64,000 bases of DNA from Streptomyces griseosporeus (GTDB lineage: Bacteria; Actinomycetota; Actinomycetes; Streptomycetales; Streptomycetaceae), in assembly GCF_014656055.1 (NCBI RefSeq), contig NZ_BNBR01000001.1, forward strand, positions 1,302,001 through 1,366,000, in the 5' to 3' direction. Positions within the stretch are counted from its first letter, which is position 1. The number at the start of each line of letters is the position of its first letter. The notes below the pieces were generated by a model that did not search any database, had not been told where the DNA came from, and saw only the letters and a program-made list of their open reading frames with translations. The translations under genes and the position numbers were made by a program. Positions 9,743-18,839 of the stretch are shown piece after piece.

Positions 9743-12250
9743 ATGACGCACGTCGTCCCATCCCGTCCGGCTGCCCGCACAGGCGCGGACGGCCCACCCG
9801 TACCGGAACCCACCGACGGCGGTCCCGCCGCACCGAATCCCGCCGACGGCAGTCCCGCCGAACCGGACCCCGCTGACGGCGACTCCGCCGTCCTGGAGCT
9901 CGGCGGGGGCGGCGGCCCCGCCGGGCCGCCCCGCCTCACCGTCGTCGTCCCCACCCGCGACGAGCGGGAGAGCGTCCCGCTGCTGCTCGACCGGCTCGGG
10001 CCGGCCCTTTCCGGGCTCGGCGCCGAGATCCTCTTCGCGGACGACAGCGACGACGACACCGTCACGGAGCTGACCGCCCTCGCCCCGCGCTGCCCGGTCC
10101 CCGTGCGGCTGCTGCACCGGACGCCCGGCACGCGCGGCGGCGGCCTCTCGGGGGCCGTCGTCGCGGGCATCCGGGCCGCGCGCGGCGGCTGGGTCCTGGT
10201 GATGGACGCCGACCTCCAGCACCCGCCGCAGGCCGCCGCGGTGCTGGCGCGGACCGCGATGCGGGAGGGCGTCGACATCGCCGTCGGCACCCGGTACGCG
10301 GGCACCGGCCGCTCCGGCGGCCTCGCCGGGGCCGGTCGGCAGGCCACCTCCTCCACGGCGACCCGGCTGGTCAAGGCGGCCTTCCCGCGCCGGCTCGCCA
10401 CCGTCAGCGACCCGCTCAGCGGACTGTTCGCCTTCCGCCGCGACGCCGTCGACCCCGCGCTGCTGCGCCCGGTCGGCTTCAAGATCCTGCTGGAGATCCT
10501 CGTACGGCACCCCGCCGCCCGCGTCGCCGAGGTCGCCTACGCCTTCGCGCCCCGGCAGGCGGGCCGCTCCAAGGCCTCCCTGCGCGAGGGGCTGGCGTTC
10601 GTCCGGCATGTGGCGCGGCTGCGGCACTCGGTGGCCGGCGGGCAGCGTCAGCTGGCACGGATGGCCGCGTTCGGGCTGGTCGGGGCGAGCGGCATCGCCG
10701 TCAACACCGCCGCACTGTGGCTGTTCTTCGAGGTGCTGGGCCTGCACCACCTGCTGGGCGCGGCCCTCGCCACGCAGTTCTCCACCGCCTGGAACTTCGC
10801 CCTGACCGATACCGCCGTCTACCGGCGCGGGCACCGCCGGGGCCGCCGGCCCGGGCGGGCGGGACGGTTCTTCGCCCTGAACAACCTGCTGCTGCTCGCC
10901 CGGCTGCCGCTGCTGCAGTGGCTGGTCCTGGCCGGCACCGGTGTGCTGACCGCCAACGCGCTCACCCTCGTGCTGCTGTTCGCGCTGCGCTTCCTCGTCA
11001 GCGACCGGCTGATCTACCGCGCGGGCGAGGCGAAGGTACGGCGCCGCGACCCGGTGAAGCTGCTCGTCGACCCCGACGCCGCCGCGGCGCCGCCGCCGCA
11101 CCGCAGGCGCTCCGGCTATCTGCCCTACCGGTACGACGTCGCCGGCACCGTCACCATCGGCTCCCAGATCCGGCTGCCGGAGCTGGAGTTCTTCCGGGCG
11201 CAGTGGGTCCCGGACGCCGACGTCGACATCGCCGTACGCGTCGGGGACGTCGGACGGCGCAGGCCACGCGGGCGGGCGGCGCTCACCGAGGACCACAGCG
11301 GATCGGCCGCGCTGCGCTACGAGGAGCACCTGGGCCGGCTCGGCGCCAACTTCCGGGTGCGGCTCGGCCCGCCCATCACCGTCGAGGTCGGCCCCCTGCT
11401 GGCCCGCTCCCCGCACGTGGTCTACACGAACGTCGTCGAGGCGCTGCTCAGGTTCGTGCTGATCTCACGCGGCCGGATGCTGCTGCACTCCGCGTGCGTG
11501 GAGCTGGACGGGCGCGGCGTGATGCTGTCGGCGCTCACCGACACCGGCAAGACGGCGACCGTGCTGCGGCTGCTGCGCGAGCACGGCGGGCGGTTCCTGT
11601 CGGACGACATGACGGTCGTCGACGCGAGCGGGCGGGCGGTGTGCTTCCCGAAGCCGCTCACCATCAGCGCGCACACGCTGCGGGCCGTGCACGCCGAGGA
11701 CCTGACCCGCGGCGAGTGGCGGCGCCTGGCGCTGCAGTCGCGGCTGCACAGCAAGGGCGGCCGGTCGATCGCGCTGCTGCTGTCCCGGTTCAACCTGCCG
11801 ATCATGGGCATCAACGCGCTCACCCAGATCCTGGTGCCGCCGCCGAAGTACAGCGTGGACCGGCTGGTGCCGTGCCGGCTCGGGTCGAGCACCGAGGTGA
11901 AGGACCTCTTCGTCATCGAGCGCGGCGCCCCGGACCTGTACGACCTGGACCCGGCCGAGGCGCTGGAGCGGATGCTGGCCAACACCGAGGACGCCTACGG
12001 CTTCCCGCCCTACCGGCACCTCGCGCCCGCGCTGCGCGTCGGCGGCCTCGACCACGCCGAACTGCGGGCCCGGGAGCGGGAGATCCTCGCCGGGTTCCTG
12101 TCCGGGGTGCGCACCCGCGTACTGGCCTCGGACTGCTTCGGCTGGGCCGACGAGATACCCCGCCTGCTGGCCGGCGAGGAGTCCGCCGCACCCGTGCGGA
12201 CGGCCGAGGCCTGGCCCCGCTGGGACCTGCGGACCTTCCCGGCGGCATGA
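9743..12250 (+). CDS. GT2 glycosyltransferase - GtrA - HprK-like kinase fusion
   Basis: About 835 residues. After a low-complexity head of repeated PADG units, residues ~75-290 form a dolichol-phosphate-mannose-synthase-like GT2 domain (VVPTRDE; DAD at 155-157 binds metal and nucleotide sugar). Residues ~297-432 form a four-helix GtrA membrane domain. Residues ~445-810 contain a Walker A motif ALTDTGKT at 597-604 and LSDDM at about 620, resembling HPr kinase/PEP carboxykinase-like domains. The ATG at 9743 has AGGGGGG upstream. GT2 plus GtrA suggests making and flipping a polyprenyl-phosphate sugar; the kinase part may sense or phosphorylate a substrate (inference). It overlaps the next gene as ATGA. 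Confidence 0.82.
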   Translation: MTHVVPSRPAARTGADGPPVPEPTDGGPAAPNPADGSPAEPDPADGDSAVLELGGGGGPAGPPRLTVVVPTRDERESVPLLLDRLGPALSGLGAEILFADDSDDDTVTELTALAPRCPVPVRLLHRTPGTRGGGLSGAVVAGIRAARGGWVLVMDADLQHPPQAAAVLARTAMREGVDIAVGTRYAGTGRSGGLAGAGRQATSSTATRLVKAAFPRRLATVSDPLSGLFAFRRDAVDPALLRPVGFKILLEILVRHPAARVAEVAYAFAPRQAGRSKASLREGLAFVRHVARLRHSVAGGQRQLARMAAFGLVGASGIAVNTAALWLFFEVLGLHHLLGAALATQFSTAWNFALTDTAVYRRGHRRGRRPGRAGRFFALNNLLLLARLPLLQWLVLAGTGVLTANALTLVLLFALRFLVSDRLIYRAGEAKVRRRDPVKLLVDPDAAAAPPPHRRRSGYLPYRYDVAGTVTIGSQIRLPELEFFRAQWVPDADVDIAVRVGDVGRRRPRGRAALTEDHSGSAALRYEEHLGRLGANFRVRLGPPITVEVGPLLARSPHVVYTNVVEALLRFVLISRGRMLLHSACVELDGRGVMLSALTDTGKTATVLRLLREHGGRFLSDDMTVVDASGRAVCFPKPLTISAHTLRAVHAEDLTRGEWRRLALQSRLHSKGGRSIALLLSRFNLPIMGINALTQILVPPPKYSVDRLVPCRLGSSTEVKDLFVIERGAPDLYDLDPAEALERMLANTEDAYGFPPYRHLAPALRVGGLDHAELRAREREILAGFLSGVRTRVLASDCFGWADEIPRLLAGEESAAPVRTAEAWPRWDLRTFPAA

Positions 12251-13800
12251 CCGACCGCTCCGTGCTCCCGGCGGGAGCACCCAGAACCGCCCCGGCGCCG
12301 ACTCCCTCCGGCGCCGGGGTGCCCGCCGCCCTGCCCCTGGCCGCCGTCCTGCTGCTGGCGGCCGGGCTGCGGCTGTGGCGGCTGACCGCGACCGGCTTCA
12401 ACAGCGACGAGGCCGTGTACACCGCTACGGCCGCCTCCCTCGCCGGGGACGAGCAACTCGGCGCGCTGTTCCCGGTGTTCCGGGCGCACCCGGTGCTGTT
12501 CCAGTCGCTGCTCTCGCTCGCGCTGCGGATCCACGGCGGCGACGGCACGGCCCGCGCGGTGCCGGCGCTGCTCGGCGTGGCGACGGTGGCCGTGACGTAC
12601 GCGCTGGGGCGGCGGCTGTACGGCCGCGCGGCCGGGCTGGTCGCCGCGCTGCTGCTGGCGGTGATGCCGTACCACGTCGTCGTCAGCCGCCAGGTGCTGC
12701 TCGACGGCCCGATGACACTGTGCGCGACGGGCACCCTGTACTGCGTGGTGCGGTACGCCGAGTCGCCCGCCCCGCGGTGGCTCATGGCGGCGGGTGGCAC
12801 GCTGGGGCTGACGGTGCTGGCGAAGGAGACGTCGCTCGTGCTGCTCGGCTCGCTGTACGCGTTCTTCGCGCTCACGCCGGCGGTGCGCACCCGTGGACGG
12901 GCCCTGCTGCCGGCGCTGGCCGCGCTGGCGGTGGTGGCGCTCGCGCATCCGCTGGCGCAGGCGGTGTCCGGGCACGCGCAGGCGGGCGGCAGCTATCTGC
13001 TGTGGCAGATGTTCCGCCGCGCCAACCATCCCTACGACTTCTACGTGCGTGAAGTCCCCTGGTCCATGGGCCCGTTGGCGGTGCTGGCGGCGGGGGCGGG
13101 GCTGGTGTGGCTGCGGCGGGAGAACACCTGGCGGGAGCGGCTGCTGGTGTGCTGGGTGGCGGTGCCCGCGCTGTTCTTCACGGTGTGGCCGGTGAAGGGC
13201 TTCCAGTACCTGGTGCCCGCCGCGCCGGTGTGCGCGGTGCTCGCGGCGCGGACGCTGACCGGGCTGCCGCGGACCTTGCGCGCACCGGCCCAGGCGTCGT
13301 GGGCCGGGGCCGTGCGGCGGGTCGTCGCCGTGGTGGCCGTCGCGGTGGTGGCGGTGTCGCTGGCGGTGCCGGCGTGGGCCAGGATCCCGCCGCAGACCTC
13401 CACCCGGTTCCTGGCCGGCACCGGAGGCCTGCCGGGCGGGCGGGAGGCCGGGCTGTGGGTGCGCGCGCACGCCCCGGACGGCGCGCGGCTGCTGGCGATC
13501 GGCCCGTCCATGGCCAACGTCGTGCAGTACTACGGGCTGCGGCCGGTCTCCGCGCTGTCCGTCTCCCCCGACCCGGCGCGCCGCAACCCCAGTTACCGCG
13601 CCGTCCCCAACCCGGACCGGGCGTTGCGCGACGGGGACTTCCAGTACCTGGTGTGGGACGCGTACACGGCCCGCCGTACGCCCTTCTTCACCGCCCAGCT
13701 GGAGAAACTGACGGTCCGTTACCACGGGGCGGCGGTGTTCCGGGTGAACGACCTGCGCGGTGATCCGGTCGTGGTGGTCTACCGGGTGAGGGCGTCATGA
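12247..13800 (+). CDS. ArnT/PMT-like membrane glycosyltransferase
   Basis: 517 residues with about 11-12 membrane segments and a C-terminal extracytoplasmic domain. The N-terminal acidic motif FNSDEAVYTA in the first outside loop is typical of GT39/GT83 enzymes, which take sugar from a polyprenyl-phosphate donor. It is presumably fed by the preceding GT2-GtrA protein and transfers the sugar to a protein, lipid or polymer outside the membrane. The start codon overlaps the upstream stop (ATGA). Acceptor and sugar are unknown. Confidence 0.85.
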   Translation: MTDRSVLPAGAPRTAPAPTPSGAGVPAALPLAAVLLLAAGLRLWRLTATGFNSDEAVYTATAASLAGDEQLGALFPVFRAHPVLFQSLLSLALRIHGGDGTARAVPALLGVATVAVTYALGRRLYGRAAGLVAALLLAVMPYHVVVSRQVLLDGPMTLCATGTLYCVVRYAESPAPRWLMAAGGTLGLTVLAKETSLVLLGSLYAFFALTPAVRTRGRALLPALAALAVVALAHPLAQAVSGHAQAGGSYLLWQMFRRANHPYDFYVREVPWSMGPLAVLAAGAGLVWLRRENTWRERLLVCWVAVPALFFTVWPVKGFQYLVPAAPVCAVLAARTLTGLPRTLRAPAQASWAGAVRRVVAVVAVAVVAVSLAVPAWARIPPQTSTRFLAGTGGLPGGREAGLWVRAHAPDGARLLAIGPSMANVVQYYGLRPVSALSVSPDPARRNPSYRAVPNPDRALRDGDFQYLVWDAYTARRTPFFTAQLEKLTVRYHGAAVFRVNDLRGDPVVVVYRVRAS

Positions 13801-15098
13801 GGGCGCCGGGCGCCGCGCTGCTGCTGGCCCTGCTGCTCGCAGCCGTGGGCGGCGGCCCTGCGGCGGCCCGAGAGTCGGCGGGCGGGGCGGCGGGCGGTCC
13901 GGTAGGCGGGACGCGCACGCCCGTCCAGCACTTCGTGTACGTCCTGCAGGGCGACCGCACCTTCGACCACTACTTCGGCACCTACCCGGGCGCCGACGGG
14001 CTGACGGCGGGGCTGCGTCAGCCCGTCGAGCCGGGACGTCCCGAGCGGGGCACGGTCGCGCCCTATCCGCTGCACGGCACCGCCCCCGCGGCGCCCGGCG
14101 CGGGGCCGCGGCTGGTGCGGCAGCAGTACGACGGCGGCCGGATGGACGCCTTCGTCGCCGCCTTCACCCGGCAGGGCCGCGACGGACGCCTGGCCATGGG
14201 CCACTACGACCGCCGTGACCTGCCCTTCCACTGGAACGCCGCCGACCGCTACGAGCTGTTCGACCACTTCTTCGCCTCCTCCCTCGACGGCACCCGCGCC
14301 AACCGCGCCCACTGGGTCACCGGCACCCCGGAGCTGACCGGCCCGACCGTCTTCGACCGGCTGGAGGAGGCGGGCGTGAGCTGGAAGTTCTATGTGCAGA
14401 ACTACGACCCGCGGGCCACCTACCGCGCCGCGGGCGGGCTGTCGACGCAGCCGCTGCGCGTCCCGCTGCTCGCCGTCCCCCGGTTCGTCGACGACCCGCG
14501 GCTGCCCGCGCACATCGTGGACCTCGGCACCTACTACCGGGACCTGGAGGCCGGCACGCTGCCCGCGGTGGCGTTCGTCGCGCCCTCGGGTGCGGCCGAG
14601 CGCTCCGCGCGGTCGGTGGCGGCCGGGCAGCGGCTGCTGCGGGAGCTGACCACCCAGCTGATGGTGAGCCGGTACTGGCCGTCGTCCGCGCTGCTGTGGT
14701 CCTACGACGGCTCCGGCGGCTGGTACGACCATGTCCGCCCGCCGGCCGGGCTGGGGCTGCGGGTGCCCGCGCTGCTGGTCGGCCCGTACGTGCCGCGCGG
14801 CGTGGTGCAGCACGGCCGGTTCGAGGCGGCGAGCGCGCTGCGGTTCGTGGTGGAGAACTGGCGGCTGCGACCGCTGGGCGGGCGGGCCGGCACTGCGCGC
14901 AGCCTCGCCGACGCCTTCCGCTTCGACGCCCCGCCGCGCCGCGCGGAGCTGATCCCGGACGGCGAGCCGGGCACGGCGGCGCTGCCGGTGGTGCGGCGGC
15001 CCCGGCCCGGACCGGTGTATGCGATCTACGGAATGGCGTCCGCGGTCGTCGCGGGCCTGCTGTGGGGGGCGGTGCGGCCCCGATGGCGTACCTCGTGA
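13797..15098 (+). CDS. Secreted phosphoesterase (phospholipase C/AcpA-like), membrane-anchored
   Basis: 433 residues. A signal peptide (LLLALLLAAVGGGPAAA) precedes an alkaline-phosphatase-superfamily domain. A C-terminal helix (YGMASAVVAGLLWGAV) suggests anchoring. The family motif normally written ENRSFDHYFG reads GDRTFDHYFG here, so the Glu-Asn metal ligands of AcpA-type enzymes are replaced by Gly-Asp. DGTRANR, probably holding the nucleophile Thr, and GGWYDHV near residue 310 are retained. It may therefore have altered metal use or substrate. ATGA overlap with the upstream gene. The substrate may be a phospholipid or the operon's own glycoconjugate (inference). Confidence 0.8.
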   Translation: MRAPGAALLLALLLAAVGGGPAAARESAGGAAGGPVGGTRTPVQHFVYVLQGDRTFDHYFGTYPGADGLTAGLRQPVEPGRPERGTVAPYPLHGTAPAAPGAGPRLVRQQYDGGRMDAFVAAFTRQGRDGRLAMGHYDRRDLPFHWNAADRYELFDHFFASSLDGTRANRAHWVTGTPELTGPTVFDRLEEAGVSWKFYVQNYDPRATYRAAGGLSTQPLRVPLLAVPRFVDDPRLPAHIVDLGTYYRDLEAGTLPAVAFVAPSGAAERSARSVAAGQRLLRELTTQLMVSRYWPSSALLWSYDGSGGWYDHVRPPAGLGLRVPALLVGPYVPRGVVQHGRFEAASALRFVVENWRLRPLGGRAGTARSLADAFRFDAPPRRAELIPDGEPGTAALPVVRRPRPGPVYAIYGMASAVVAGLLWGAVRPRWRTS

Positions 15099-16093
15099 GC
15101 CGGCTGCTGCTGCTCGGGGCGGTGGTGGTGGCGGCGGTGGCGGGGCTGGTGCCGACGCCGGCCGCGGCGGCGACGCCGGTGACCGTCACCGTGCGCACCA
15201 CGCCGCAGTTGGCGGGGGTGCGGTTCGTCTTCGACGGGCGGGCGGCCGTGACCGGCGCGGACGGCGCGGTGCGGTTCACCGGCGGGCACGACCGCGCCGG
15301 GCACACCCTGGGCGTCGACGACGGCGGGCTGTCCTTCGCCGACCGCCGGTTCTCCTTCGCCCGGTGGGCCGGGCAGCGCGATCCCGACCAGGCGTTCCGG
15401 CGCACGGTCGGCGGGCTGCCGCTGCGCCGCGACTACACGGTCACCGCGGCGTTCACGGCCCGGTTCCGGGTGACGGTGCGCTGCGTCGACCAGGACGGGA
15501 CGGCCGTACCGCGCGAGCGGGTGCCGTATGTGACCGTGCGCGCGGACACCGGGCAGACGCTGCGGCTGCCGGTGGCGCGGCCGGTGTGGCTGGACGGGCT
15601 GCTGCCGGTGTACCGGCGCAGTGTCCTCGGCAGCCGGGCGATCGTCTACAGCCTGCAGTCGGCGGTCGCCCACGGCGCGAACACCGTGGACGCCGGACGG
15701 CAGCGGTTCGCTCCCGCGCGGGTGCGTCAGGCCGTCTTCACCACGCCCTTCCACGATCTGACCGTGTCGGCGCGGGACGCGGTGTTCGGGTCGGCCGCGG
15801 GCCGCGCGGCGCGGGTGACGCTGCCGGACGGGTCGGTGCGCCAGGTGCCGTTCGGCGCGGACCGCACGGCCACGCTGCGGGGCCTGCCGCACGGGCAGTA
15901 CCGCGTCGAGGTGACCGGCGGGCGGGGGCTGCGGGCGGACCGGCTGGTGCGGCTGTCCCGGACGCAGACCGTGCGGGTCCGCGTGGTCAGCCGCGCGGAC
16001 CTGGCCGTCGCGGGCGGCACGGTCGTGCTGTTCGCGGCGGGCCTGCTGCTGGCCGGGCGGCGGCTGCGGGCCGGACGGGGCGGTGCGGGATGA
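15083..16093 (+). CDS. Secreted, membrane-anchored protein of unknown function
   Basis: 336 residues. It has an N-terminal signal peptide ending near AAAA, beta-rich body sequence with several Ig-like or carboxypeptidase-regulatory-like stretches (PDGSVRQVPFG, GLPHGQYRVEVTGG), and a C-terminal helix followed by RRLRAGR, a type I membrane topology. I do not recognise a family. GTG at 15095 would give the GTGA overlap seen elsewhere and a shorter signal peptide; ATG at 15083 is the alternative. Its position inside the coupled operon implies an envelope role alongside the transferases. Confidence 0.7.
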   Translation: MAYLVSRLLLLGAVVVAAVAGLVPTPAAAATPVTVTVRTTPQLAGVRFVFDGRAAVTGADGAVRFTGGHDRAGHTLGVDDGGLSFADRRFSFARWAGQRDPDQAFRRTVGGLPLRRDYTVTAAFTARFRVTVRCVDQDGTAVPRERVPYVTVRADTGQTLRLPVARPVWLDGLLPVYRRSVLGSRAIVYSLQSAVAHGANTVDAGRQRFAPARVRQAVFTTPFHDLTVSARDAVFGSAAGRAARVTLPDGSVRQVPFGADRTATLRGLPHGQYRVEVTGGRGLRADRLVRLSRTQTVRVRVVSRADLAVAGGTVVLFAAGLLLAGRRLRAGRGGAG

Positions 16094-17373
16094 GGGAGGG
16101 CGACGGCGGTCCCGCGAAGCGGACGCCGGGTGCGGGCCGGCCGGGGCGCAGCCGGATGACGGGCGCGACGGCTGTCGTGCGGGGCGGGCGGCGGGTGTGG
16201 GTCGCCGTGCTGCTGCTCCTGCTGGTGTCGGTGGGGGCGCCGCCGTCCGGCGGCGGGGCCGCGGCGGCCGTCCCGGCGGCCGGCGGAGCCCGTCCCCCGC
16301 TGCTCGCCTACTACTACCAGTGGTTCCAGCGGTCCTCGTGGCAGCGGGCCAAGACCGACGCACCGCGGCTCGGGCCGTACTCCAGCGACGACGCCTCCGT
16401 GGTCCGTACGCACATCGCGTGGGCGAAGGCGGCCGGCATCGACGGGTTCGTGGTCAGCTGGAAGTCGACGCGGGTCAACGACCGCCGTCTCGCCCTGCTG
16501 TTCGCCGAGGCCCGCGCGCAGCGCTTCCGGGTCGCCGTCATCTACCAGGGGCTGGACTTCCACCGCCGCCCGCTGCCGGTGGCCCGCGTCGCCGCCGACT
16601 TCCGGCTGCTGCGCGACCGGTACGCGGCCGACCCGGCGTTCTTCCGGATCGGCGGCCGGCCGCTGACCGTGTTCAGCGGCACGTGGGAGTACGCGGCGGC
16701 GGACGTCGCCCGGGTCACCGGCCCGGTGCGCGACCGGCTCATGGTGCTCGGCACCGAGAAGAACCCGGCCGGTGTGCGCCGCGTCGCCGCCGCCACCGAC
16801 GGCGACGCCTACTACTGGTCGTCGGTGAACCCCGGCACCAACGACCGCCACGCGGCCAAGCTGCGCGCCATGGCCGCCGCCGTGCACGCGGCGCACGGCT
16901 GCTGGATGGCGCCGTTCGCGCCCGGCTTCGACGCCCGGCTGGTGGGCGGGACGCGGTCGGTGCCGCGGAGCGGCGGGCGCACGCTGCGCGCGGAGTACGC
17001 GGCGGCGCTGGCGTCGGACCCGGAGGTGCTGGGCCTGATCAGCTGGAACGAGTTCAGTGAGAACTCGCACGTCGAGCCGTCCCGGGCCTACGGCACCCAG
17101 GCCCTGGACACCCTGCGCGAGCTGCGCGGCGTGCCCGCGCCGCCCGCCGGATCCGCCCCCTCGGGAGCCGCCCGGCACACCTCCCCCGGCTACGGGCCCG
17201 GCCTGCTGCGCCTCGCCGGCTGTCTCGCCCTGCTGGTCGGCGCGGTCGCGGTCCTCGGCCGACGCGCGGCCGGGAAGCGGGGCGGGGGCGGAAGTCGGGG
17301 GCGGGACGGAAGCCAGGATCGGGACGGGGGCGGAGGCCGGGGCGCCGGAAGCAGAAGGGAACGAAGAGCATGA
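16090..17373 (+). CDS. Secreted GH99/WbsX-like glycosidase, membrane-anchored
   Basis: 427 residues. A long N-terminal region and signal segment (VWVAVLLLLLVSVGAP) precede a TIM-barrel domain beginning LLAYYYQWF. The pattern GIDGFVVSWK and the late ISWNEFSENSHVEPS are typical of GH99-like endo-alpha-mannosidase relatives and WbsX proteins. A C-terminal helix (CLALLVGAVAVLG) and basic tail anchor it. ATGA overlap upstream; ATG at 16156 is an alternative start. It could trim or remodel the glycan built by the operon; substrate specificity is not deducible. Confidence 0.78.
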   Translation: MREGDGGPAKRTPGAGRPGRSRMTGATAVVRGGRRVWVAVLLLLLVSVGAPPSGGGAAAAVPAAGGARPPLLAYYYQWFQRSSWQRAKTDAPRLGPYSSDDASVVRTHIAWAKAAGIDGFVVSWKSTRVNDRRLALLFAEARAQRFRVAVIYQGLDFHRRPLPVARVAADFRLLRDRYAADPAFFRIGGRPLTVFSGTWEYAAADVARVTGPVRDRLMVLGTEKNPAGVRRVAAATDGDAYYWSSVNPGTNDRHAAKLRAMAAAVHAAHGCWMAPFAPGFDARLVGGTRSVPRSGGRTLRAEYAAALASDPEVLGLISWNEFSENSHVEPSRAYGTQALDTLRELRGVPAPPAGSAPSGAARHTSPGYGPGLLRLAGCLALLVGAVAVLGRRAAGKRGGGGSRGRDGSQDRDGGGGRGAGSRRERRA

Positions 17374-18839
17374 GCAGACCACCGAGACCGAGGCGGGTCC
17401 GCGGCGCCCTGTGCGCCCTCGCGCTGGGCACGGGCGCGGCGCTGGCCTTCGCGCCCGCCGCGCACGCCGATCTCCCGGGCGCCGACCCCCAGTTGACCCG
17501 CGCCCCCTACCTCTCCGACCCCACGACCGCCTCGATGCAGGTCAGCTGGGCGACCACCACCCAGAGCCGCGGCTTCGTGCGCTACGGCCCGCCCGGCGAC
17601 TGCGCCGCCCGGACGGCGACCTCCGCCTCCCTCGGCTCCCCGATCACCGTCGGCACGGCACGCGAGTACGCCACGTCCGTCACCCTGACCGGCCTGAGCC
17701 CGGACACCCGGTACTGCTACCGGGTATACACCGCGGCCGGCACCGACCTGCTGGGCACGCTGCCCACCCCGTCCTTCACCACCCCCGAACCCGCGGCGGC
17801 CGCGGGTCCGTTCACCTTCGCCGTGCTGGGCGACACGGGTGAGACGACGGACTCCGGGGTGAACGACGGCTCGGTCAACGTCCACCAGGCGAATGTGCTC
17901 GACGGCATCGCGCGCAGCGGAGCCCGTTTCGTCGTGCAGACCGGGGACAACACCCATCCGGGCACCTCGCAGATCCAGTACGGGGACCTCGCCCAGACCG
18001 GGCCGGACGTCAGCGCCTGGTTCGGGCCGTCGTACTGGGCGCAGCCCGGGATGCGCGTCCCGCTGGTGGGGATCGTCGGCAACCACAGCATGACGGCGAC
18101 GTACCTGGCGGTGTGGCGGCAGCAGTCGCTGGCCGCGGCCTCGGGCGGGGTGTGGGCGATGGTGGACTACCCGTCGTACCTCGGCTCGGCGGCGGTCTCC
18201 TACCCGACTACGTACTACGCCTTCACGACCGGCGGCATCCGCTTCTACCTGCTCGACACGGCGTGGGGGAACTCCAACACCGGTTCGGCGACGGGCGGTT
18301 CGTGCGGAGCGCACTGCGCGATCTACGAGCAGGACGCGCACGCGCACTGGCAGGACGCGTCGGCCGAGCATGCCTGGCTGCGGGCGGATCTCGCCGCCCA
18401 TCCGGGTGTGCCGAAGTTCGCGTTCTTCCACTTCCCGCTGCGCTCGGACAGCGCGAGCGAGCCGGGTGACACCTTCCTCGCCGGTCTGGAGCAGACGCTG
18501 CTGGAGGGGGGCGTGGACCTGGTGTTCAACGGCCACTCGCACGTGTACCAGCGCAACAGCGCCGGTGACGGCCGGATCGTCTCCTACGTCACCGGGGGCG
18601 GCGGGGCGACGGTGCACTCGGTCGGTGAGAACGGCTGCTCGGCGGCCGACGCCTACGCCGTCGGCTGGTCGTACGCCCGGGACCGCGGCTCTGCGTGCGG
18701 GTCGGCGCCGGTGCCGATGGACGACGCGCAGGTGTACCACTTCCTGAAGGTGAGCGTGGACGGTACGGCGGTGACGGTCGCGCCGACGGACTCGCTTGGG
18801 CGCACGTTCGACGTGCAGACGTACACGGTCACTCCGTGA
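17370..18839 (+). CDS. Secreted purple acid phosphatase-like metallophosphoesterase
   Basis: 489 residues. A signal peptide ends AAHA. A fibronectin-III-like N-terminal domain (residues ~40-145, ending LSPDTRYCYRVY) is followed by a calcineurin-like domain with the dimetal motifs GDTGE, GDN, GNH and GHSHVYQR. It removes phosphate from phosphomonoesters outside the cell. ATGA overlap makes it the last of six coupled genes. Its end overlaps the convergent MarR gene by 11 bp. Confidence 0.9.
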   Translation: MSRPPRPRRVRGALCALALGTGAALAFAPAAHADLPGADPQLTRAPYLSDPTTASMQVSWATTTQSRGFVRYGPPGDCAARTATSASLGSPITVGTAREYATSVTLTGLSPDTRYCYRVYTAAGTDLLGTLPTPSFTTPEPAAAAGPFTFAVLGDTGETTDSGVNDGSVNVHQANVLDGIARSGARFVVQTGDNTHPGTSQIQYGDLAQTGPDVSAWFGPSYWAQPGMRVPLVGIVGNHSMTATYLAVWRQQSLAAASGGVWAMVDYPSYLGSAAVSYPTTYYAFTTGGIRFYLLDTAWGNSNTGSATGGSCGAHCAIYEQDAHAHWQDASAEHAWLRADLAAHPGVPKFAFFHFPLRSDSASEPGDTFLAGLEQTLLEGGVDLVFNGHSHVYQRNSAGDGRIVSYVTGGGGATVHSVGENGCSAADAYAVGWSYARDRGSACGSAPVPMDDAQVYHFLKVSVDGTAVTVAPTDSLGRTFDVQTYTVTP

